A stretch of 64,000 bases of DNA from an uncultured Lachnospiraceae bacterium (lineage in GTDB: Bacteria > Bacillota > Clostridia > Lachnospirales > Lachnospiraceae). The stretch spans positions 92,525 to 156,524 of the forward strand of contig CACZBD010000008.1 of the NCBI GenBank assembly GCA_902779305.1, in the 5' to 3' direction. Below are positions 18,054 through 27,648 of the stretch, one piece after another (the stretch's first letter is position 1; each line of letters opens with the position of its first letter). Under the pieces are notes generated by a model, which had not been told where the DNA came from, ran no database searches, and worked only from the letters and a program-made list of their open reading frames with translations. The position numbers and the translations under genes are program-made.

Positions 18054-19724
18054 TTAAAGATTCTCGACTGAAAGAACCGCACCGCGGTCTGCCGTGGTCA
18101 CGAGTTTTTCATATCTGCCGATATAACCCTCCGAGATCTTCGGTTTTCTCGGCTGCCATTTTGCTTTTCTCTTTTCCATTTCCGCATCATCGATCTTTAA
18201 TTCCAGTTTGTATTCCGGAATGTTGATGCTGATGATATCGCCTTCTTCAACAAATGCGATCGGTCCTCCCATGGCAGCTTCCGGAGAAACATGTCCGATC
18301 GAAGCGCCGCGGCTGGCACCGGAAAATCTGCCGTCTGTGATCAGTGCCACACTGGATCCCAAGCCCATTCCCGCAATAGCCGAAGTCGGATTCAGCATCT
18401 CACGCATGCCGGGACCGCCTTTCGGACCTTCATAACGGATCACGACCACATCACCGGACACGATCTTTCCGCCTTTGATCGCTTCAATGGCATCTTCCTC
18501 ACAGTCAAAGACGCGCGCCGGGCCTTCATGCACCATCATCTCTTCCACAACCGCGGAACGCTTTACAACGGAACCGTTCGGCGCAAGATTCCCTTTCAGG
18601 ACGGCAAGTCCGCCGGTCTTGGAATAAGGAGCGTCCGTTGTTTTGATCACATCGGTATTGAGATTCTTTGCATCCCTGATATTTTCACCGATCGTCTTCC
18701 CGGTGACTGTCATACAGTCAAGATGCAGCAGTCCGAGATCCGCGATCTCTTTCATGACCGCATAAACGCCGCCTGCTTCATTCAGATCTTCCATATAGGT
18801 CGGTCCTGCAGGAGCCAAATGACAGAGATTCGGTGTCTTTTCACTGATCTCATTTGCAAGGGAGATATCAAAATCAAAGCCGATCTCATGTGCGATCGCA
18901 GGAATATGGAGCATGGAGTTTGTGGAACAGCCAAGCGCCATATCAATGGTCAGCGCGTTTAAGATCGATTCCTTTGTAATGATGTCCCTCGGACGGATAT
19001 TCTTTTTCAGAAGTTCCATGACCGCCATGCCTGCGTGTTTGGCAAGACGCAGACGATCCGAATATACAGCGGGGATCGTACCGTTACCGGCAAGTCCCAT
19101 GCCGAGCGCTTCCGTTAAGCAGTTCATGGAATTTGCCGTATACATCCCGGAACAGCTTCCGCAGGTCGGGCAGACCTTCGTTTCAAATTCCTCAAGTTCT
19201 TCATCCGTCATTTTGCCTGCCGCATGGGTGCCGACAGCCTCAAACATCGAGGATAAGCTTCTTTTCTGTCCGTTGACATGTCCCGCAAGCATCGGTCCGC
19301 CGGATACGAAAACGGTCGGAACATTGACTCTTGCCGCAGCCATCAGAAGGCCCGGCACGTTTTTGTCACAGTTCGGCACCATGACCAGCGCGTCAAACTG
19401 ATGCGCGATCGCCATACATTCTGTGGAATCCGCGATCAGATCCCTGGTCACAAGGGAATATTTCATGCCGACATGCCCCATGGCGATCCCGTCGCAAACG
19501 GCGATGGCCGGGAAGACCACCGGTGTTCCGCCTGCCATGGCAACACCCTGTTTTACGGCATTGACGATCTTATCAAGATTCATATGTCCCGGAACGATCT
19601 CGTTGTAAGAACTTACGATCCCGACAAGAGGACGTTCCATTTCTTCTTTTGTAAAGCCAAGCGCATTAAACAAAGATCTGTGCGGCGCCTGCTGGTATCC
19701 TTTTTTTACAGCATCACTTTTCAT
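18054..19724 (-). CDS. ilvD: Dihydroxy-acid dehydratase
   Basis: Iron-sulfur enzyme that dehydrates dihydroxyisovalerate and dihydroxymethylvalerate to the 2-oxo acids. The 556-residue length is normal. Cluster and active-site signatures are [34 protein letters not shown] and, near the C-terminus, [26 protein letters not shown] precedes ATG 19724. The gene is 22 bases after leuB and 22 bases before ilvB, one operon. Oxygen-labile clusters in this enzyme fit the anaerobic setting. Confidence 0.97.
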   Translation of the reverse strand: MKSDAVKKGYQQAPHRSLFNALGFTKEEMERPLVGIVSSYNEIVPGHMNLDKIVNAVKQGVAMAGGTPVVFPAIAVCDGIAMGHVGMKYSLVTRDLIADSTECMAIAHQFDALVMVPNCDKNVPGLLMAAARVNVPTVFVSGGPMLAGHVNGQKRSLSSMFEAVGTHAAGKMTDEELEEFETKVCPTCGSCSGMYTANSMNCLTEALGMGLAGNGTIPAVYSDRLRLAKHAGMAVMELLKKNIRPRDIITKESILNALTIDMALGCSTNSMLHIPAIAHEIGFDFDISLANEISEKTPNLCHLAPAGPTYMEDLNEAGGVYAVMKEIADLGLLHLDCMTVTGKTIGENIRDAKNLNTDVIKTTDAPYSKTGGLAVLKGNLAPNGSVVKRSAVVEEMMVHEGPARVFDCEEDAIEAIKGGKIVSGDVVVIRYEGPKGGPGMREMLNPTSAIAGMGLGSSVALITDGRFSGASRGASIGHVSPEAAMGGPIAFVEEGDIISINIPEYKLELKIDDAEMEKRKAKWQPRKPKISEGYIGRYEKLVTTADRGAVLSVENL

Positions 19725-19746
19725 GGTTTCTCCTCCGTTAGCAACC

Positions 19747-20829
19747 TTAGATCCTCTCTGCGATCAGTGTTCCCATCTGATCCGTCCCTACAAGGGTGCA
19801 GCCTTCTGACATGATATCACCCGTTCTGAATCCTTCCTTCAGAACCTGTTCCACGGCATTTTCAAGCGCGTCCGCTTCTTTTTCCAGATTAAAGGAATAG
19901 CGCAGCATCATGGCAGCGGAAAGGATCGTTGCGATCGGGTTTGCCTTGTTCATCCCGGCGATATCCGGTGCCGATCCGTGCGCAGGTTCATATAATCCGA
20001 AAGACGTCTCGTTCAGTGAAGCGCTCGGCAGCATCCCGATCGATCCGGTGATCATGCTTGCTTCATCCGATAAGATATCCCCGAACATATTCTCCGTTAA
20101 GACCACGTCAAACTGCTTCGGATCCCTTACAAGCTGCATGGCTGCATTGTCCACAAGCATATGTTCGACTTCCACATCGGGATAGTCTTTTGCCACCTCA
20201 TTGACAACAGCTCTCCAGAGTCTGGAAGAATCCAGCACATTAGCCTTGTCGACGCTGGTCACTTTGCCTCTTCTTTTTCTTGCGATCTCAAAGCCTTTGA
20301 CGGCAATGCGCCTGATCTCATTTTCATCATAGACCAGTGTATCGGTTGCCTTGCGGACCCCGTTTTCCAAAACGGTGCTTCTGTCGCCGAAATACAGTCC
20401 GCCTGTCAGTTCCCGCATGATCAGCAGGTCAAAGCCGCCTTCGATCAATTCTTTTTTCAGAGGGCATGCTTCTGACAGTTCATGATACAAAAGCGCAGGT
20501 CTTAAGTTCGCAAATAGTCCCAGAGCCTTTCTGATCCCGAGAAGCCCCGCTTCCGGTCTTAAATGCGGCTCCAGTTTATACCAGGGGGATGTGGAAGTGT
20601 TCCCGCCGATCGAACCCATCAGAACAGCATCCGCGCTCTTTGCGCCTTTCACCGTTTCATCCGGCAGCGGCACACCCGTTGCATCGATCGCGGCCCCGCC
20701 AAGCAAAAGCGTGGTATATTCAAATTCATGGCCGAATTTTTTCTGAATCCGGTCAAGCGCCTTTACGGCTTCTCTTACGATCTCCGGCCCGATCCCGTCA
20801 CCCGGAATACATGCAATCTGAAATTTCAT
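19747..20829 (-). CDS. leuB: 3-isopropylmalate dehydrogenase
   Basis: NAD-dependent oxidative decarboxylase of the leucine pathway. 360 residues; N-terminus [17 protein letters not shown], and the cofactor/metal region [13 protein letters not shown]...[14 protein letters not shown] is complete. AGGAG sits eight bases before ATG 20829. It is the first gene of leuB-ilvD-ilvB. leuA, leuC and leuD are not in the window, so the leucine genes are dispersed. A terminator hairpin for yajC lies just upstream (20868-20894), and only a weak promoter-like stretch (TTGTTT, 17 bases, TAGACA) follows it. I saw no T-box leader. Confidence 0.96.
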   Translation of the reverse strand: MKFQIACIPGDGIGPEIVREAVKALDRIQKKFGHEFEYTTLLLGGAAIDATGVPLPDETVKGAKSADAVLMGSIGGNTSTSPWYKLEPHLRPEAGLLGIRKALGLFANLRPALLYHELSEACPLKKELIEGGFDLLIMRELTGGLYFGDRSTVLENGVRKATDTLVYDENEIRRIAVKGFEIARKRRGKVTSVDKANVLDSSRLWRAVVNEVAKDYPDVEVEHMLVDNAAMQLVRDPKQFDVVLTENMFGDILSDEASMITGSIGMLPSASLNETSFGLYEPAHGSAPDIAGMNKANPIATILSAAMMLRYSFNLEKEADALENAVEQVLKEGFRTGDIMSEGCTLVGTDQMGTLIAERI

Positions 20830-20867
20830 CTTCCATACTCCTGTCTATTTTTTTATGAAAAATCAAA

Positions 20868-20894
20868 CAAAAGATGCCCCGTTCGGAGCATCTT
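20868..20894 (-). terminator. Intrinsic terminator after yajC
   Basis: AAGATGC/CCC (20871-20880) pairs with GGA-GCATCTT (to 20894) around a short GTTC loop. On the minus strand the stem is followed by TTTTGTTTGATTTTT. It separates the vanY-tgt-yajC unit from leuB. Confidence 0.75.
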
Positions 20895-20914
20895 ATGATT
20901 ACCCTCTAAACTGA

Positions 20915-21247
20915 TCAGGAATTCGCGCCCGGTTTCTCAATCTGTGTGATCGCCGTCTTCTGCATCGGGATCCGGCAGTTCTTGTTATTTCCGAATTCCA
21001 CGATCACCGTATCCTCATCCACATCGATCACAACACCGTAAAAACCGCTGGATGTCAGAACGCTGTCTCCGCTTTCCAACTCCGAAAGCATGGTCTTGAT
21101 GCGGTTCTGCTCCTTCTTCTGCGGTCTGATCATCGTAAAGTAAAGGAAAAGTCCGATAATGACTACCCAGCCGATCAGCATGGCGTAACTTGCAAACCCG
21201 CCGCCCTGCGCCGCTGCGGCATTTCCTGCGGTCATGATAAAGCTCAT
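20915..21247 (-). CDS. yajC: Preprotein translocase accessory subunit YajC
   Basis: 110-residue single-span membrane protein associated with SecDF. The hydrophobic helix at about 20-42 ends in the family motif FLYFTMIRPQKKE, followed by a small cytoplasmic beta domain (SGDSVLTSSGFYGVVIDVDEDTVIVEFG). TAGGAGG precedes ATG 21247. The tgt-yajC order is the common bacterial arrangement; secD and secF are not present here, because a terminator and the leucine genes follow. Confidence 0.93.
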   Translation of the reverse strand: MSFIMTAGNAAAAQGGGFASYAMLIGWVVIIGLFLYFTMIRPQKKEQNRIKTMLSELESGDSVLTSSGFYGVVIDVDEDTVIVEFGNNKNCRIPMQKTAITQIEKPGANS

Positions 21248-21332
21248 ACATCCACCTCCTAGATTCTTCGCAATTCAAAATCAATCATACACAATAATCG
21301 TGTTCTCTTCAAGTGTTTTTATAGAAATGCGC

Positions 21333-22466
21333 TTATTCGCATCCCTGCTCCATCCGGTACAGTTTTTCGGCCTTATAGGACGCAAATCTCTTCTCTTCAA
21401 TGGCTTCTCTGATCTCTTCCATCATTTTATTGTAGAAATACAGATTATGCAGAACACAGAGCCGCATCCCGAGCATTTCCTTCGCCTTGAGCAGATGGCG
21501 GATATAAGCTCTCGAATAGGTCCTGCAGGTCGGGCACATACAGCCTTCCTCGATCGGCTTATCATCCAGCTCGTATTTGGCATTGAACAGGTTGATCTTC
21601 CCGAGATTCGTGTACAGATGGGCATGTCTGCCGTTTCTTGTCGGATAAACGCAGTCGAAGAAGTCCACACCGCGTTCCACACTCTCCAGGATATTGGCCG
21701 GTGTCCCCACTCCCATCAGATAGGTTGGCTTATCCTTCGGAAGATAAGGCACAACGGAATCCAGCACCCTGTACATTTCTTCATGTGTCTCTCCGACAGC
21801 CAGCCCGCCGATGGCATATCCTTCAAGATCCAGTTCCGAGATCTGTTTTGCATGTTCGATGCGGATATCATCATAGACCGCTCCCTGATTGATCCCGAAG
21901 AGCATCTGCTGTTTGTTGATCGTATCAGGCAACGCATTCAGCCTGTCCATTTCCGCTTTGCAGCGTTTCAGCCATCTGGTTGTCCTGTCCACACTGTTCT
22001 GCACATAGGCTCTGTCCGCTTTGGAACTCGGGCACTCATCAAAAGCCATTGCGATCGTGGATGCCAGGTTGGACTGGATCTGCATACTCTCTTCCGGTCC
22101 CATGAAGATCTTCCGGCCGTCCACATGGGAATGGAACGAAACGCCTTCTTCTTTGATCTTTCTTAAGGAACTTAAGGAAAATACCTGAAATCCGCCGGAA
22201 TCCGTCAGGATCGGCCTGTCCCAGACCATAAACTTATGGAGACCGCCGAACTGTTTGATGATCCGGTCGCCGGGGCGTACATGCAGATGATAGGTGTTGC
22301 TCAGTTCCACCTGTGTGCCGATCTCTTTTAAGTCCAAAGTAGACACTGCGCCTTTAATGGCTGCCGCGGTACCGACATTCATAAAGACCGGTGTCTGGAT
22401 CACGCCGTGCACGGTATGAAATTCAGCTCTTTTCGCTCTTCCCTCTTGCGCAATGATCCGATACAT
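21333..22466 (-). CDS. tgt: Queuine tRNA-ribosyltransferase
   Basis: Exchanges guanine 34 for preQ1 in tRNAs with GUN anticodons (Asp, Asn, His, Tyr). 377 residues, normal length. The substrate and nucleophile regions are LTDSGGFQVFSL and DFFDCVYPTRNGRHAHL; the zinc site is C-x-C-x2-C-x-His (CMCPTCRTYSRAYIRH with a later HNLYFY). The start overlaps the stop of the VanY-like gene by one base (TGATG), which means translational coupling. queA, the usual companion, is not in the window. Confidence 0.96.
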   Translation of the reverse strand: MYRIIAQEGRAKRAEFHTVHGVIQTPVFMNVGTAAAIKGAVSTLDLKEIGTQVELSNTYHLHVRPGDRIIKQFGGLHKFMVWDRPILTDSGGFQVFSLSSLRKIKEEGVSFHSHVDGRKIFMGPEESMQIQSNLASTIAMAFDECPSSKADRAYVQNSVDRTTRWLKRCKAEMDRLNALPDTINKQQMLFGINQGAVYDDIRIEHAKQISELDLEGYAIGGLAVGETHEEMYRVLDSVVPYLPKDKPTYLMGVGTPANILESVERGVDFFDCVYPTRNGRHAHLYTNLGKINLFNAKYELDDKPIEEGCMCPTCRTYSRAYIRHLLKAKEMLGMRLCVLHNLYFYNKMMEEIREAIEEKRFASYKAEKLYRMEQGCE

Positions 22467-23431
22467 CAGTTCACTCCGTTTTCCTTCAGGTATTCTTCCA
22501 GTGTCAGCCCCTGCTCCGTGATCTCCTTTGCATAGTCTTTTCCGACATAGCGGAAATGCCAGGGTTCAAAGATGATGCCTGTGATCTCTTCTTTTCCTTT
22601 CGGATAGCGCAGGATAAATCCATATTCATAAGAATGCGATGCAAGCCAGATCCCGGCCTTAGTATCCGCAAAGCTTTCCGTCAGCGCACTGTGGGAAGAT
22701 CCGACAATGTCAAGCGCAAGTCCCAGCTGGTGTTCGCTTGTTCCGGGGGCCGCTACAGTTTTAGCGGCTTCCATGCTCGCTTCTTCAAATGTCATTCCTT
22801 TTCTTTTGTATGCTCTGACTTTCTTCTCATACAGTCTTTTCTGCCTGTTAAAATCACGGTATGCGCTGACGATCTGTAAACGGACACCGTCTTCTTTGGC
22901 CGCATCGATCATTTCCTGCAGATCTTCCGTGATCCTCTCATCCACACGGTGTCTTCCCGTGAACGCAACCAGTTCCGGCTCATAATCTGTCGGGATATAA
23001 TGATTTTTATTGGTAAGGAACAGACGCCAGTCCGCCTTCATCTCCTCCGCTTTTTTCATGCGGAGCAGTTCTTCCTGTTCTTCCATAGACTGTTCCTGCA
23101 AGGTTTCCTGCGATGTACGGATATCGGTGTCCGTTTCTGTCTCCGTTTCTGTAACTGCATCTGTTTCTGTTTCTGCTTCTATATCTGCTTCTGTATCTGC
23201 TTCTGTATCGGATCCCGCAAGCGGCTCGTCCTCCTGCAGGTATTCTTCCGCTGACTCTACAGCGGGTTCTTCCGCCTCTTCCGTGATCTGCGTTTCCTTT
23301 GTCGCTTCCGTCTCAAAGCCCGCCACGGAATGTCTGAATACCAGCAAAAGAAGTGCTGTTACGCATAACAGCACTTCCATAACGATCATGATATTCTTGA
23401 ACAGACTGCCAAATGCAGCGTTTTGTTTCAT
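22466..23431 (-). CDS. D-alanyl-D-alanine carboxypeptidase, VanY/M15B family
   Basis: 321-residue exported, membrane-anchored zinc peptidase that trims the terminal D-Ala of peptidoglycan stem peptides. A signal-anchor lies at about 12-32, then an acidic Thr/Glu-rich linker (about 40-125), then the catalytic domain. Zinc and catalytic residues are in SAYRDFNRQ, GTSEHQLGLALDI and IFEPWHFRYVG. ATG 23431 has AAGGAG upstream; an in-frame start 22 codons earlier lacks support. The linker DNA is a hexanucleotide-like repeat (23130-23215). A candidate promoter lies 33-62 bases upstream. Confidence 0.92.
   Translation of the reverse strand: MKQNAAFGSLFKNIMIVMEVLLCVTALLLLVFRHSVAGFETEATKETQITEEAEEPAVESAEEYLQEDEPLAGSDTEADTEADIEAETETDAVTETETETDTDIRTSQETLQEQSMEEQEELLRMKKAEEMKADWRLFLTNKNHYIPTDYEPELVAFTGRHRVDERITEDLQEMIDAAKEDGVRLQIVSAYRDFNRQKRLYEKKVRAYKRKGMTFEEASMEAAKTVAAPGTSEHQLGLALDIVGSSHSALTESFADTKAGIWLASHSYEYGFILRYPKGKEEITGIIFEPWHFRYVGKDYAKEITEQGLTLEEYLKENGVN
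23130..23215 (-). repeat. Imperfect hexanucleotide repeat coding a Thr/Glu/Asp linker
   Basis: The plus strand shows TCTGTT, TCTGCT and TCCGTT units repeated about a dozen times, coding for (T/A)-E-T-E-type residues in the VanY-like protein linker. The six-base period keeps the frame if units are gained or lost. Confidence 0.75.
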
Positions 23432-23463
23432 GGTACGTGTCTCCTTACAGGGCGTGCCCAATA

Positions 23464-23493
23464 AGAATAGCACAGAACAAAAGCGCTTGTAAA
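23464..23493 (-). promoter_or_regulatory. Candidate extended -10 promoter for the vanY-tgt-yajC operon
   Basis: Minus-strand -35 TTTACA (23493-23488), 18-base spacer ending in TGC, -10 TATTCT (23469-23464). The TG dinucleotide before the -10 and the five-of-six -35 support it. Confidence 0.5.
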
Positions 23494-23522
23494 GCAATCC
23501 CGTCAGTTATTTATGCACAGTA

Positions 23523-24179
23523 TCAATAGTTCTCTGCGTGTACTTCGAAATAGCTCTGCGGATGTGCGCAAACCGGGCAAACTTCCGGTGCCTGGGTGCC
23601 GACAACGATATGTCCGCAGTTGCGGCATTCCCAAACCTTCACTTCGCTCTTCTTGAACACTTCCTGTGCTTCCACATTCTTAAGCAAAGCGCGGTAGCGT
23701 TCCTCATGCTTCTTCTCGATCGCCGCAACACCACGGAATTTCGCGGCAAGTTCCGGGAAACCTTCCGCTTCTGCCGTCTTGGCAAAACCTTCGTACATAT
23801 CCGTCCACTCGTAGTTCTCACCGTCTGCGGCAGCGCCGAGATTCTCGGCCGTGGAACCGATGCCGTTCAGTTCTTTGAACCACAGTTTTGCATGCTCTTT
23901 CTCATTGTCTGCAGTCTGTAAGAACAGCGCCGCGATCTGCTCATAGCCTTCCTTCTTAGCCTTGGAAGCAAAATAAGTATATTTATTTCTTGCCTGGGAT
24001 TCTCCTGCAAAAGCAGCCTGCAGGTTCTTTTCCGTCTGTGTTCCCGCATAGGGATTGCCGCCCTTTTCTTCCACAAGCTGCAGCATATCGCCGCCTACTC
24101 CGCAAACCGGGCAGACTGCCTCTGCGCCGTCCTCAACCGTAAATACTTCACCGCAAGCCAAACATTTGTAAGTTTTCAT
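23523..24179 (-). CDS. rbr: Rubrerythrin with an extra N-terminal rubredoxin-like domain
   Basis: 218-residue non-heme iron peroxidase that reduces hydrogen peroxide in anaerobes. An N-terminal Cys4 rubredoxin-like knot (CLACGEVF...CPVCGVGG) precedes the four-helix diiron domain. Iron ligands are visible in [22 protein letters not shown] and [13 protein letters not shown]-terminal rubredoxin ([10 protein letters not shown]...[11 protein letters not shown]) completes it. Classical rubrerythrin has only the C-terminal rubredoxin, so this is a two-rubredoxin variant. AAGGAG precedes ATG 24179. It lies 53 bases downstream of desulfoferrodoxin; together they form an oxidative-stress module. Confidence 0.94.
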   Translation of the reverse strand: MKTYKCLACGEVFTVEDGAEAVCPVCGVGGDMLQLVEEKGGNPYAGTQTEKNLQAAFAGESQARNKYTYFASKAKKEGYEQIAALFLQTADNEKEHAKLWFKELNGIGSTAENLGAAADGENYEWTDMYEGFAKTAEAEGFPELAAKFRGVAAIEKKHEERYRALLKNVEAQEVFKKSEVKVWECRNCGHIVVGTQAPEVCPVCAHPQSYFEVHAENY

Positions 24180-24232
24180 TTTTTTCTCCTTTTTTCTGAT
24201 ATGTTTTTTTGATCTGTTCTTTACAGGTCCGT

Positions 24233-24610
24233 TTATTCCGATTTCCAGAGGCTGTGCAGGTTACAGTAAGCATAAACCGCTTCCACCTCATCCCCGTCAA
24301 GGATCGCAAATTCTGCTTTGGGCGCATCCGAAGGTTTCAGGGCTTTTCTCTGATTGCCGGATTTTGTCTTCAGCGCGATCCACTCTATATAATGCTCCGG
24401 CTGCATCGGATGTTCCACGGATCCTACCGTCACACTGACGACACCGTTATCCACGCTGAATACCGGAACATGTTTTTCCGCCGCGGCATCAACCGTACCC
24501 GGAACGATCTCTTCCATGGCTTCCCCGCAGCAGATCAGCGGAACACCGGTCGCTTTAACAACGGCAACGATCTGTCCGCAATGTTTGCAGCGATAAAACT
24601 TCATTTCCAT
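24233..24610 (-). CDS. dfx: Desulfoferrodoxin (superoxide reductase)
   Basis: 125-residue cytoplasmic enzyme that reduces superoxide to peroxide without making oxygen. The N-terminal FeCys4 centre (CKHCG...CCGEAM) is intact, so this is the two-centre class. The catalytic centre ligands are in [19 protein letters not shown] and the closing CNLHSLW. ATG 24610 has AGGAGG upstream and gives the family start [10 protein letters not shown] within two codons; the start eight codons earlier is not supported. Peroxide formed here can be handled by the rubrerythrin encoded next. Confidence 0.96.
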   Translation of the reverse strand: MEMKFYRCKHCGQIVAVVKATGVPLICCGEAMEEIVPGTVDAAAEKHVPVFSVDNGVVSVTVGSVEHPMQPEHYIEWIALKTKSGNQRKALKPSDAPKAEFAILDGDEVEAVYAYCNLHSLWKSE

Positions 24611-24666
24611 ATTGTATCCTCCTCTGAAATTCATTTTTGATATCTTAAAAAGATGAACTCATTTTA

Positions 24667-24702
24667 TCAGAAAATAGAGAAAGATACACTATTTTTTTCT
24701 GA
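24667..24702. repeat. A/T-rich inverted repeat between metA and dfx
   Basis: TCAGAAAATAG (24667-24677) is nearly complementary to CTATTTTTTTCTGA (24689-24702), allowing a three-base bulge. It lies downstream of metA and upstream of dfx. It could be a weak terminator for the ligA-metA operon or an operator for dfx; no clear T-run follows. Confidence 0.4.
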
Positions 24703-24721
24703 AATTTTTATAAAGTCCAGA

Positions 24722-25645
24722 TCAATCCTCTCCGATCGTATTCAGGTCATACGGCGTGATCTGGTATACGTAGTAATTCAGCCAGTTGCAGTACAGATTA
24801 TCGGAATGGCTCCTCCACTGCAAAAGCGGTCTTTCTCGGGGATCGTCCTGCGGAAAATAGTTGTAGGGGACCTGAATATCCAGCCCTCTGGAAAGGTCCC
24901 GTTCGTACTCGTTCCGAAGGGTATACCTGTCATACTCGGGATGCCCCGTTACGAAGATCTTTTTGCCGCCCTCCGCGATCGCAAGAAATACACCGGCCTC
25001 ATCGGATTCCGCAAGGACCGTCAATTCCGCACATGCATGGATCGCATCAGAAGGCGTTGCCGTATGCCTGGAATGCGGTGCCAGAAACAGATCGTCAAAA
25101 CCGCGGACCAGCGGGATCTTTCTGTTGGAAACGCGGTGTTCATAGATCCCGAACAGTTTGGAAGGAAGCGGGATCTTGTCAATGCCGTAATAATAGTAAA
25201 ATCCGGCCTGCGCAGCCCAGCAGATATGCATGATCGAAGTGACATGCCTGTTGGCCCAGTCCATGATCTCACAGATCTCCTCCCAATAATCCACTTCCTC
25301 AAACGGCAGGCTTTCCACAGGTGCGCCCGTTATGATCATGCCGTCGAACTTCTCATGCCGGATATCGTCCAGCGTCACGTAGAACTTGTTCAGATGATTC
25401 ACGTTTGTATTCAGCGAAACATGGCTCTTTGCATGCATGAACGTCACATCGATCTGCAGCGGTGTATTGGACATGGCTCTTAAGATCTGCAGTTCCGTGT
25501 CCTGTTTGACAGGCATGTTGTTTAAGATCAGAACTTTCAGCGGACGGATGTCCTGATGCAGCGCACGGTTTTCATCCATCACGAAGATATTTTCATTTTC
25601 CAGTATTTCCTTTGCGGGCAGCTCGCCCTGTACTTTGATCGGCAT
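24722..25645 (-). CDS. metA: Homoserine O-acyltransferase MetA, predicted acetyl-CoA specific
   Basis: 307-residue enzyme that activates homoserine for methionine synthesis. It has a class-I glutamine-amidotransferase-like fold with the nucleophile Cys in HICWAAQAG and the His/Glu pair in VTGHPEYDR...EYERD. The residue at position 111, in TGAPVE, is Glu. In characterised MetA proteins Glu111 goes with acetyl-CoA and Gly111 with succinyl-CoA, so acetyltransferase activity is predicted. It starts 16 bases after ligA with GGAG upstream, and ends the operon that begins with the pseudouridine synthase. No SAM riboswitch or T-box precedes it. Confidence 0.95.
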   Translation of the reverse strand: MPIKVQGELPAKEILENENIFVMDENRALHQDIRPLKVLILNNMPVKQDTELQILRAMSNTPLQIDVTFMHAKSHVSLNTNVNHLNKFYVTLDDIRHEKFDGMIITGAPVESLPFEEVDYWEEICEIMDWANRHVTSIMHICWAAQAGFYYYYGIDKIPLPSKLFGIYEHRVSNRKIPLVRGFDDLFLAPHSRHTATPSDAIHACAELTVLAESDEAGVFLAIAEGGKKIFVTGHPEYDRYTLRNEYERDLSRGLDIQVPYNYFPQDDPRERPLLQWRSHSDNLYCNWLNYYVYQITPYDLNTIGED

Positions 25646-25661
25646 CTTAAGTCTCTCCTGT

Positions 25662-27632
25662 CTATGATCGTAATAATCTCATCGCGTCTTCTTCCGAGAT
25701 GATCTTTACATTCAGTTCTTTTGCCTTTTTATTTTTCGAAGAATTGCTGGTCACATCATTGTTGATCAGATAATCCGTTTTGGCGCTGACGGACCCGGCA
25801 ACCTTTCCGCCCTTGTTCTCGATCTCTTCTTTCAGTGCATTCCGGTTTTCGTAGTGTACAAGAGCCCCCGTGATCACAAAGGTCTTTCCGAAAACCTCCG
25901 TATTGGAATCATCCACGATAACCTTTTCAAGCCGGACCTCCTTCAGCAGTTTCTCAAACTGTTCCCGGTTTGACGAAACGGCAAAATAGTCCACAAAGCT
26001 TTTTGCGATCACGTCCCCCACACCGTCGATCATGGAAAGTTCCTCCGCTTTTGCCTTAAGCAGCTCTTCCGGATCGTCATGATAGGCCCTGCAGATCATT
26101 TTGGCATTGGATAACCCGATATTGGCGATCCCGATGCTGTAGATGAGTTTGGCAAGCGTCACGTCTTTCGATCTTTCCACACTTTCCATCAGATTGTCAT
26201 AGGATTGCCTGCCGAATCCTTCCATGGCGCAGATCTCTTCTTTATGATCATTCAAATGGAACAGATCGGCAAATTCATGGATCAGGCCGTGCGCGATGAA
26301 TTTTTCAAGCGTCTGTTCGGAAATGCCGTCGATATTCATGGCATCACGGCTGACGAACAGCGAAAAGGCCTTGATCTTTTTGGCCGAACAGTCCGGATTC
26401 ATGCAATGCAGCGTTTCCACACCATTCTCGGACAGGATCTTCGTTCTCTCCCCACAGGCCGGACAATATTCCGCGATCGGCGGATTCCCGCTTCCCGTCA
26501 GGTTTTCTGCGATCTGCGGAATGATCATGTTGGCCTTGTAAACGGTGATGGTATCGCCGATCCCGAGTTTCAGAGCCTTCACGATACTGACATTGTGCAC
26601 GCTGGCACGGGAAACCGTAGTTCCTTCGAGTTCCACAGGTTCAAAGATCGCAACCGGATTGATCAGGCCCGTCCTGCTGGGACTCCATTCAATTTCCAGA
26701 AGTTTCGTTTTCCTGATCTCATCCGCCCATTTGAATGCAATGGCGTCCCGCGGAAATTTCGCCGTTCTGCCAAGGGATCTTCCGTAGGCAATGTCTTCAT
26801 AGATCAAAACCAGTCCGTCAGAAGGGATCGGATTATTCCCGATCGCATCGGCAAAATAAGTGATCCTGTCAAGGATCGTATCTTCATCCACAAGATAATG
26901 CTCTACGACCTCAAAGCCCATTTCTTTTAAGAACGCAAACTGTTCCATACGGGAATTGTGAAAATCACGGTCTGCAGCACTGACAAGAGAAAATGCATAG
27001 AACCGGACATTTCTTTTTGCCGTGATCTCGTTGTTCAGCTGTCTGACAGAGCCAGAGCAGAGGTTTCTCGGATTCTTATATCTGGCATCCACATCCTCGA
27101 TGGATGCGTTGATCGCTTCAAAATCACGGTAACTGATCACCGCTTCCCCGCGGAGAATGAGTTCCCCCTGATACGGGATCGAAAGCGGGACATTTGAAAA
27201 TACCCTGGCGTTATTCGTAATGACCTCACCGACTTCTCCGTTTCCCCTGGTTACCGCCTTGAACAATTTCCCATCCCGGTATGTCAGCACTATGGTCAGG
27301 CCGTCGAGTTTCCAGGACATCACGCCTTTGTGGCCGTTCAGCCAGTCTCTTAATTCCTCTCTGCTTTTCGTCTTGTCCAGGGAAAGCATCGGGGATGCAT
27401 GCTGCTCCTTCGGAAGTTCGGATAGGATCTCATATCCGACTTTCTGCGTGACGGAGCCGGCAAGCACCATACCGGTTTCCTTTTCAAGCCTGAGCAGTTC
27501 ATCATACAGCTTGTCATATTCAAAGTTGCTCATGATCTCGTCGGCTTCCTGATAATAGGCTCTGGAAGCGTCCTTAAGCACAGCAACAAGTTCTTTCATG
27601 CGCTCTATTTTCAATTCATCGGGTCTGTTCAT
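25662..27632 (-). CDS. ligA: NAD-dependent DNA ligase
   Basis: 656-residue replicative ligase that seals nicks using NAD+. The adenylated lysine is in SWKLDGLTIVL (KLDG instead of the more usual KIDG), followed by the nucleotidyltransferase and OB-fold regions, a Cys4 zinc finger (CPACGERT...CMNPDCSAKK), helix-hairpin-helix repeats (IGIANIGLSNAK, IDGVGDVIAKSF) and a C-terminal BRCT domain (FGKTFVITGALVHYENR onward). All domains are present. AAGGA precedes ATG 27632. Its neighbours (pseudouridine synthase, metA) share a transcript, not a pathway. The usual pcrA partner is absent. Confidence 0.96.
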   Translation of the reverse strand: MNRPDELKIERMKELVAVLKDASRAYYQEADEIMSNFEYDKLYDELLRLEKETGMVLAGSVTQKVGYEILSELPKEQHASPMLSLDKTKSREELRDWLNGHKGVMSWKLDGLTIVLTYRDGKLFKAVTRGNGEVGEVITNNARVFSNVPLSIPYQGELILRGEAVISYRDFEAINASIEDVDARYKNPRNLCSGSVRQLNNEITAKRNVRFYAFSLVSAADRDFHNSRMEQFAFLKEMGFEVVEHYLVDEDTILDRITYFADAIGNNPIPSDGLVLIYEDIAYGRSLGRTAKFPRDAIAFKWADEIRKTKLLEIEWSPSRTGLINPVAIFEPVELEGTTVSRASVHNVSIVKALKLGIGDTITVYKANMIIPQIAENLTGSGNPPIAEYCPACGERTKILSENGVETLHCMNPDCSAKKIKAFSLFVSRDAMNIDGISEQTLEKFIAHGLIHEFADLFHLNDHKEEICAMEGFGRQSYDNLMESVERSKDVTLAKLIYSIGIANIGLSNAKMICRAYHDDPEELLKAKAEELSMIDGVGDVIAKSFVDYFAVSSNREQFEKLLKEVRLEKVIVDDSNTEVFGKTFVITGALVHYENRNALKEEIENKGGKVAGSVSAKTDYLINNDVTSNSSKNKKAKELNVKIISEEDAMRLLRS

Positions 27633-27648
27633 ATGGCGGATCCTTTCA

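Noticed and set aside
14829..20915. Looked for T-box leaders before leuB and serC and a SAM riboswitch before metA
   Set aside because: The gaps (86 bases with a terminator, 105 A/T-rich bases, 16 bases) are too short and lack T-box or S-box motifs.
24653..25483. Long plus-strand open frame (276 codons) opposite metA
   Set aside because: It is the antisense shadow of a fully conserved metA, has no ribosome site and no family resemblance.
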